Shown here in pieces: positions 56,306-64,000 of a stretch of 64,000 nucleotides of DNA. The translations under genes were made by a program, and so were the position numbers. How positions within the stretch are numbered: the stretch's first letter is position 1; the number at the start of each line of letters is the position of its first letter. A model generated the notes under the pieces. That model made no database searches, had not been told where the DNA came from, and worked only from the letters and a program-made list of their open reading frames with translations. Origin of the DNA: Brachynemurus nebulosus (Eukaryota; Arthropoda; Insecta; Neuroptera; Myrmeleontidae); the NCBI GenBank assembly GCA_035578155.1, contig JAPWDM010000005.1, positions 54,318,454-54,382,453 on the forward strand, read 5' to 3'.

Positions 56306-59300
56306 TCTAATTATCGCCGTTGGTTCAGATTTCGATATTTTCAATTTTTGTTTTTATATGCTGCTCAAATGAATTTTTTTGATTTTCCGGGAAACTATAG
56401 GCGCCGGAAAGATTTTAATAGCAGTTATGATGAGCGCGAAAATAGCGCGAAATTCCTATATAAGCTGTATCTAATTACCGCCGTTGGTTCAGATTTAGAT
56501 ATTTTCAATTTTTGTCTTTATATGCTGCTCAAATGAATTTTTTTGATTTTCCGGGAAACTATAGGCGCCGGAAAGATTTTAATAGCAGTTATGACGAGCG
56601 CGAAAATAGCGCGAAATTCCTATATAAGCTTTATCTAATTACCGCCGTTGGTTCAGATTTAGAAATTTTCAATTTTTGTCTTTATATGCTGCTCAAATGA
56701 ATTTTTTTGATTTTCCGGGAAACTATAGGCGCCGGAAAGATTTTAATAGCAGTTATGATGAGCGCGAAAATAGCTCGAAATTCCTATATAAGCTTTATCT
56801 AATTATCGCCGTTGGTTCAGATTTCGATATATTCAATTTTTGTTTTTATATGCTGCTCAAATGAATTTTTTTGATTTTCCGGGAAACTATAGGCGTTGGA
56901 AAGATTTTAATAGCAGTTATGATGAGCGCGAAAATAGCGGGAAATTCCTATATAATTTTCATCTAATTATCGCCGTTGGTTTAGATTTCGATATTTTCAA
57001 TTTTTGTCTTTATATGCTGCTCAAATTTTTTTTTGATTTTCCGGGAAACTATAGGCGCCGGAAAGATTTTAATAGCAGTTATGATGAGCGCGAAAATAGC
57101 GGGAAATTCCTATATAAGTTTTATCTAATTATCGCCGTTGGTTCAGATTTCGATATTTTCAATTTTTGTCTTTATATGCTGCTCAAATGAATTTTTTGAT
57201 TTTCCGTGAAACTATAGGCGCTGGAAAGATTTTAATAGCAGTTATGATGAGCGCGAAAATAGCGCGAAATTCCTATATAAGCTTTATCTAATTACCGCCG
57301 TTGGTTCAGATTTAGATATTCTCAATTTTTGTTTTTATATGCTGCTCAAATGATTTTTTTTGATATTCCGGGAAAGTATTGGCGTTGGAAAGATTTTAAT
57401 AGCAATTATGTCGAGCGCGAAAAAGCGCGAAGTTCCTATATAAGCTTTATCTAATTACCGCCGTTGGTTCAGATTTCGATATTTTCAATTTTTGTCTTTA
57501 TATGCAGCTCAAATGAATTTTTTTGATTTTCCGGGAAATTATAGGCGCCGGAAAGATTTTAATAGCAGTTATGATGAGCGCGAAAATAGCGCGAAATTCC
57601 TATATAAGTTTTGTCTAATTATCGTCGTTGGTTCAGATTTCGATATTTTCAATTTTTGTCTTTATACGCTGCTCAAATGAATTTTTTTGATTTTCCGGGA
57701 AACTATAGGCGCTGGAAAGATATCAATAGCAGTTATGATGAGCGCGAAAATAGCGTGAAATTCCTATATAAGCTTTATCTAATTACCGCCGTTGGTTCAG
57801 ATTTATATATTTTCAATTTTTATCTATATATGCTGCTCAAATGAATTTCTTTGATTTTCCGGGAAACTATAGGCGCCGGAAAGATTTTAATAGCAGTTAT
57901 GATGAGCGCGAAAATAGCTCGAAATTCCTATATAAGCTTTATCTAATTACCGCCGTTGGTTCAGATTTATATATTTTCAGTTTTTATCTATATATGCTGC
58001 TCAAATGAATTTTTTTGATTTTCCGGGAAACAATAGGCGCCGGAAAGATTTTGATAGCAGTTATGATGAACGCGAAAATAGCGCGAAATTCCTATATAAG
58101 CTTTATCTAATTACCGCCGTTGTTTCGGATTTAGATATTTTCAATTTTTGTCTTTATATGCTGCTCAAATGAATTTTTTTGATTTTCCGGGAAACTATAG
58201 GCGTTGGAAAAATTATAATAGCAGTTATGATGAGCGCGAAAATAGCGCGAAATTCCTGTATAAGCTTTATCTAATTACCGCCGTTGGTTCAGATTTAGAT
58301 ATTTTCAATTTTTGTCTTTATATGCTGCTCAAATGAATTTTTTTGATTTTCCGGGAAACAATAGGCGCCGGAAAGATTTTGATAGCAGTTATGATGAGCG
58401 CGAAAATAGCGCGAAATTCCTATATAAGCTTTATCTAGTTACCGCCGTTGGTTCATATTTAGATATTTTCAATTTTTGTCTTTATATGCAGCTCAAATGA
58501 ATTTTTTTGATTTTCCGGGAAATTATAGGCGTTGGAAAGATTTCAGTAGCAATTATGATGAGCGCGAAAATAGCGGGAAATTTCTATATAAGTTTTATCT
58601 AATTATCGCCGTTGGTTCAGATTTCGATATTTTTAATTTTTGTCTTTATATGCTGCTCAAATGAATTTTTTTGATTTTCCGGGAAAATATAGGCGTTGGA
58701 AAGATTATAATAGCAGTTATGATGAGCGCGAAAATAGCGCGAAATTCCTATATAAGCTTTATCTAATTACCGCCGTTGGTTCAGATTTAGATATTTTCAA
58801 TATTTGTCTATATGCTGCTCAAATGAATTTTTTCGATTTTCCGGGAAACTATAGGTGCCGGAAAGAGTTTAATAGCAGCTATGATGAGCGCGAAAATAGC
58901 GCGAAATTCCTATATAAGCTTTATCTAATTACCGCCGTGGGTTCAGATTTAGATAATTTCAATTTGTGTCTTTATATGCTGCTCAAATGAATTTTTTTAA
59001 TTTTCTGGGAAACTATAGGCGTTGGAAAGATTTTAATAGCAGTTATGATGAGCGCGAAAATAGCGCGAAATTCCTTTGTAAGTTTTATCTAATTATCGCC
59101 GTTGGTTTAGATTTCGATATTTTCAATTTTTGTCTTTATATGCTGCTCAAATGAATTTTTTTGATTTCCCGCGAAACTATAGGCGCTGGAAAGATTTTAA
59201 TAGCAGTTATGATGAGCGCGAAAATAGGGCGAAATTCCTATATAAGTTTTATCAAATTATCGCCGTTGGTTCAGATTACGATTATTTCAAGTTTTGTCTT

Positions 59301-62300
59301 TATATACTGCTCAAATGAATTTTTTTGATTTTCCGGGAACCTATAGGCGCTGGAAAGATTTTAATAGCAGTTATGATGAGCGCGAGAATAGCGCGAAATT
59401 CCTATAGAAGTTTTATCTAGTTATCGCCGTTGGTTCAGATTTCGATATTTTCAATTTTTGTCTTTATATGCTGCTCAAATGAATTTTTTTGATTTTCCGG
59501 GAAACTATAGGCTCTGGAAAGATTTTAATAGCAGTTATGACGAGCGCGAAGATAGCGCAAAGTTTCTATATAAGCTTTATCTAATTACCGCCGTTGGTTC
59601 AGATTTCGATATTTTCAATTTTTCTCTTTATATGCTGCTCAAATGAATTTTTTTGATTTTCCGGGAAACTATAGGCGTTGGAAAGATTTTAAAGGCAGTT
59701 ATGATGAGCGCGAAATTCCTATATAGGCTTTATCTAATTACCGCCGTCGGTTCAGATTTAGATATTTTCAATTTTTGTCTTTATATGCTGCTAAATTGAA
59801 TTTTTTTCATTTTCCGGGAAACTATAGGCGTTGGAAAGATTTTAATAGCAGTTATGTTGAGCGCGAAAATAGCGCGAAATTCCTATATAGGCTTTATCTA
59901 ATTACCGCCGTCGGTTCAGATTTAGATATTTTCAATTTTTGTCATTATATGCTGCTAAATTGAATTTTTTTGATTTTCCGGGAAACTATAGGCGCTGGAA
60001 AGATTTGAATAGCAGTTATGACGAGCGCGAAGATAGCGCGAAATTCCTGTATAAGCTCTATCTAATTACCGCCGTTGGTTCAGATTTAGATATTTTCAAT
60101 TTTTGTCTTTATATGCTGCTCAAATGAATTTTTTTGATTTTCCGGGGAAATATAGGCACCGGAAAGATTTTAATAGTAGTTATGATGAGCGCGAAAATAG
60201 CGTGAAATTTCTACATAAGTTTTAACTAATTACCGCCGTTGGTTCAGATTTAGATATATTCAATTTTTGTCTTTATATGCTGCTCAGATGAATTTTTTTA
60301 TTTTCCGGGAAACTATAGGCGCCGGAAAGATTTTAATGGCAGTTATGATGAGCGCGAGAATAGCGCGAAATTCCTATATAAGTTTTATCTAATTATCGCC
60401 GTTGGTTCAGATTTCGATATTTTCAATTTTTGTCTTTATATGCTGCTCAAATGAATTTTTTTGATTTTCCTGGAAACTATAGGCGCCGGAAAGATTTTAA
60501 TAGCAGTTATGATGAGCGCGAAAATAGCGCGAAATTCCTATATAGGTTTTATCTAATTATCGCCGTTGGTTTAGATTTCGATATTTTCAATCTTTGTCTT
60601 TATATGCTGCTCAAATGAATTTTTTTGATTTTTCGGGAAACTATAGGCGTTGGAAAGATTTTAATAGCAGTTATGATGAGCGCGAAAGTGGCGCGAAATT
60701 CCTATATTAGCCATATCTAATTACCGCCGTTGGTTCAGATTTAGATATTTTCAATTTTTGTCTTTATATGCTGCTCAAATGAATTTTTTTGATTTTCCGG
60801 GAAAGTATTGGCGTTGGAAAGATTTTAATAGCAATTATGTCGAGCGCAAAAATAGCGCGAAATTCCTATATAAGTTTTATCTAATTATCGCCGTTGGTTT
60901 AGATTTCGGTATTTTTTTTTTGTCTTTATATGCTGCTCAAATGAATTTTTTTGATTTTCCGGGAAACTATAGGCCTTGGAAGATTTTAATAGCAGTTATG
61001 ATGACCGCAATAATAGCGGGAAATTCCCATATAAAAGATTTATCTAATTATAGCCGTTGGTTCAGATTTCAATATTTTCAATTTTTGTCTTTATATGCTG
61101 CTCAAATAAATTTTTTTGATTTTCCGGGAAACTATAGGCGCTGGAAAGATTTTAATAGCAGTTATGATGAGCGCGAAAATAGCGCGAAATTCCTATATAA
61201 GCTTTATCTAATTACCGCCGTTGGTTCAGATTTAGATATTTTCAATTTTTGTCTTTATATGCTGCTCAAATGAATTTTTTTGATTTTCCGGGAAACTATA
61301 GGCGACGGAAAGATTTTAATAGCAGTTATGATGAGCGCGAAAATAGCGCGAAATTCCTATATAAGTTTTATCTAATTATCGTCGTTGGTTCAGATTTCGA
61401 TATTTTCAATTTTTGTCTTTATATGTTGCTCAAATGAATTTTTTTGATTTTCCCGGAAACTATATGCGCTGGAAAGATTTCAATAGCAGTTATGATGATC
61501 GCGAAAATAGCGTGAAATTCCTATATAAGCTTTATCTAATTACCGCCGTTGGTTCAGATTTATATATTTTCAATTTTTATCTATATATGCTGCTCAAATG
61601 AATTTTTTTGATTTTCCGGGAAAGTATTAGCGTTGGAAAGGTTTTAATAGCAGTTATGATGAGCGCGAAAATACCGCGAAATTCCTATATAAGCTTTATC
61701 TAATTACCGCCATTGGTTCAGATTTAGATATTTTCAATTTTTGTCTTTATATGCTGCTCAAATTAATTTTTTTGATTTTCCGGAAAAATATAGGCGCTGG
61801 AAAGATTTTAATAGCAGTTATGTTGAGCGCCGAAATAGCGCGAAATTCCTATATAAGCTTTATCTAATTACCGCCGTTGGTTCAGATTTAGATATTTTCA
61901 ATTTTTGTCTTTATATGCTGCTCAAATGAATTTTTTTGATTTTCCGGGAAACTATAGGCGCCGGAAAGATTTTAGTAGCAGTTATGATGGGCGCGAAAAT
62001 AGCGCGAAATTCCTATATAAGTTTTAACTAATTATCGTCGTTGGTTCAGATTTCGATATTTTCAATTTTTGTCTTTATATGCTGCTCAAATGAATTTTTT
62101 TGATTTTCCCGGAAACTATATGCGCTGGAAAGATTTCAATAGCAGTTATGATGAGCGCGAAAATAGCGCGAAATTCCTATATAAGCTTTATCTAATTACC
62201 GCCGTTGGTTCAGATTTAGATATTCTCAATTTTTGTTTTTATATGCTGCTCAAATGAATTTTTTTGATATTCCGGGAAAGTATTGGCGTTGGAAAGATTT

Positions 62301-63880
62301 TAATAGCAATTATGTAGAGCCCGAAAAAGCGCGAAGTTCCTATATAAGCTTTATCTAATTACCGCCGTTGGTTCAGATTTCGATATTTTCAATTTTTGTG
62401 TTTATATGCTGCTCAAATGAATTTTTTTGATTTTCCGGGAAACTATAGGCGTTGGAAAGATTTTAATAGTAGTTATGATGAGCGCGAAAATAGCGCGAAA
62501 TTCCTATATGAGCTTTATCTAATTTCCGCCATTGGTTCAGATTAGGATATATTCAATTTTGGTCTTTATATGCTGCTCAAATGAATTTTTATATTTTTCG
62601 GGAAACTATAGGCGCCGGAAAGAGTTTAATAGCAGTTATGATGAGCGCGATAATAGCGCGAAATTCGTGTATAAGCTTTATTTAATTACCGCCGTTAGTT
62701 CAGATTTAGATATTTTCAAGTTTTGTCTAAATATGCTGCTCAAATGAATTTTTTTGATTTTCCGGGAAACTATAGGCGTTGGAAAGATTTGAATAGCAGT
62801 TATGATGAGCGCGAAAATAGCGGGAAATTCCTATATAAGTTTTATCTAATTATCGCCGTTGGTTCAGATTTCGATATTTTCAATTTTTGTCTTTATATGC
62901 TGCTGAAATGAATTTTTTTGATTTTCCGGGAAACTATAGGCGCCGCGAAGATTTTAATAGCAGTTATGATGAGCGCGAAAATAGCTCGAAAATCCTATAT
63001 AAGTTTTATCTAATTATCGCCGTTGGTTCAGATTTCGATATTTTCAATTTTTGTCTTTATATGCTGCTCAAATGAATTTTTTTGATTTTCCGGGAAAGTA
63101 TTAGCGTTGGAAAGGTTTTAATAGCAGTTATGATGAGCGCGATAATAGCGCGAAATTCGTGTATAAGCTTTATCTAATTACCGCCGTTAGTTCAGATTTA
63201 GATATTTTCAATTTTTGTCTAAATATGCTGCTCAAATGAATTTTTTTGATTTTCCGGGAAACTATAGGCGCTGGAAAGATTTTAATAGCAGTTATGATGA
63301 GCGCGAAAATAGCGCGAAATTCCTATATAAGCTTTATCTAATTACCGCCGTTGGTTCAGAATTAGATATTTTCAATTTTTGTTTTTATATGCTGCTCAAA
63401 TGAATTTTTTTGATTTTCCGGGAAACTGTAGGCGTTGGAAAGATCTTAATAGCAGTTATGATGAGCGCGAAAATAGCGCGAAATTCCTATATAAGTTTTA
63501 TCTAATTATTGCCGGTGGTTCAGATTTAGATATTTTCAATTTTTGTCTTTATATGCTGCTCAAATGAATTTTTTTGATTTTCCGGGAAAGTATTGGCGTT
63601 GGAAAGATTTTAATAGCAGTTATGATGAGCGCGAAGATACCGCGAAATTCCTATATAAGCTTTACCTAATTACCGCCATTGGTTCAGATTTAGATATTTT
63701 CAATTTTTGTCTTTATATGCTGCTCAAATTAATTTTTTTGATTTTCCGGGAAACTATAGGCGCCGGAAAGATTTTAATAGCAGTTATGATGAGCGCGAAA
63801 ATAGCGCGAAATTCCTATATAAGCTTTATCTAATTACCGCCGTTGGTACAGGTTTAGATATTTTCGATTTTTGTCTTTAG
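56306..63880 (+). repeat. 164-bp satellite array, about 46 monomers
   Basis: The monomer contains CTGCTCAAATGAATTTTTTT, GATTTTCCGGGAAACTATAG, GCGCGAAAATAGCGCGAAAT and CCGCCGTTGGTTCAGATTT. Most units are exactly 164 bp, with occasional short ones (for example about 153 bp at 59611-59775). Because 164 is not a multiple of three, the reading frame changes in every unit. Even so, most monomers hold an open frame from ATG to a TGA in the next unit, about 55 codons (MNFFDFPGNYRR..SYDEREN..). Two linked variant types are interspersed (see findings). No promoter or Kozak context is evident; the array extends to the point where a different repeat starts. Confidence 0.95.
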
Positions 63881-64000
63881 GGTAGACCGGGGTCATTTGG
63901 GCAATGAAATTTGTACGAGGTAATTTGAGCAACGATAAATATAAATATAAAAACTTAAATATATATTATAAATAAAAATTGTATACGGTAGACCGGGGTT
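63881..64000. repeat. Start of another repeat, GGTAGACCGGGGT
   Basis: GGTAGACCGGGGT occurs at 63881 and again at about 63986, spaced by about 105 bp and joined by AT-rich DNA with GGTAATTTGAGCAACG. This is probably the edge of a further tandem array or of an inserted element continuing beyond the window. Confidence 0.6.

Overview
The window is AT-rich nuclear DNA from an insect. The main evidence is a tandem family of ZAD-C2H2 zinc-finger genes, a class expanded in insects, with small spliced exons and introns of about 60 bp. Dense arthropod-type repeats support this: Tc1/mariner, hAT, PIF/Harbinger, P-element-like, foldback, LTR and Polinton elements. The order cannot be fixed from sequence alone. 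No rRNA, tRNA or CRISPR array was found.

Layout. (1) 1-20.4 kb: a head-to-tail cluster of ZAD-C2H2 genes, all on the + strand. It holds the 3' end of one gene (1-253), a copy with a one-base frameshift (1478-4100), two apparently intact copies (6315-13222 and 14111-19543, each about 365 aa over four exons) and a truncated copy with a premature stop (20078-20348). Their long second introns are filled with transposon insertions. (2) 20.4-33.6 kb: no intact gene. This stretch holds non-autonomous DNA transposons, large palindromes, tandem repeats and a decayed THAP/P-element-type transposase. A 2.2-kb foldback element splits the transposase and itself carries a solo LTR. (3) 33,662-55,354: a full-length Polinton/Maverick element of 21,693 bp, with terminal inverted repeats of about 0.6 kb and a 6-bp target duplication GAAAAT on both sides. 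(4) 55.4-56.3 kb: flank ending in a hairpin element. (5) 56.3-63.9 kb: about 46 copies of a 164-bp satellite in which most monomers carry a 55-codon ATG-initiated open frame. The final 120 bp begin another repeat.

The Polinton carries, on the + strand: a small protein of unknown function, a zinc-finger/family B DNA polymerase, a phospholipase A2-type minor capsid protein, an adenain-like protease, the penton, a 53-aa basic protein, the double-jelly-roll major capsid protein and a possible nuclease-fold protein. On the - strand are an ankyrin-like gene, an integrase with a chromodomain, a fibre-like coiled-coil protein, an unknown conserved protein and the FtsK/HerA packaging ATPase. Together these cover replication (PolB), integration, packaging (ATPase), capsid building and maturation (MCP, penton, protease) and a membrane-active capsid lipase, so this is a virus-like transposon. 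This copy looks defective. The lipase gene is split by a young LTR retrotransposon, the integrase is frameshifted, and two other minus-strand genes have in-frame stops. PolB, ATPase, penton and MCP frames are open.
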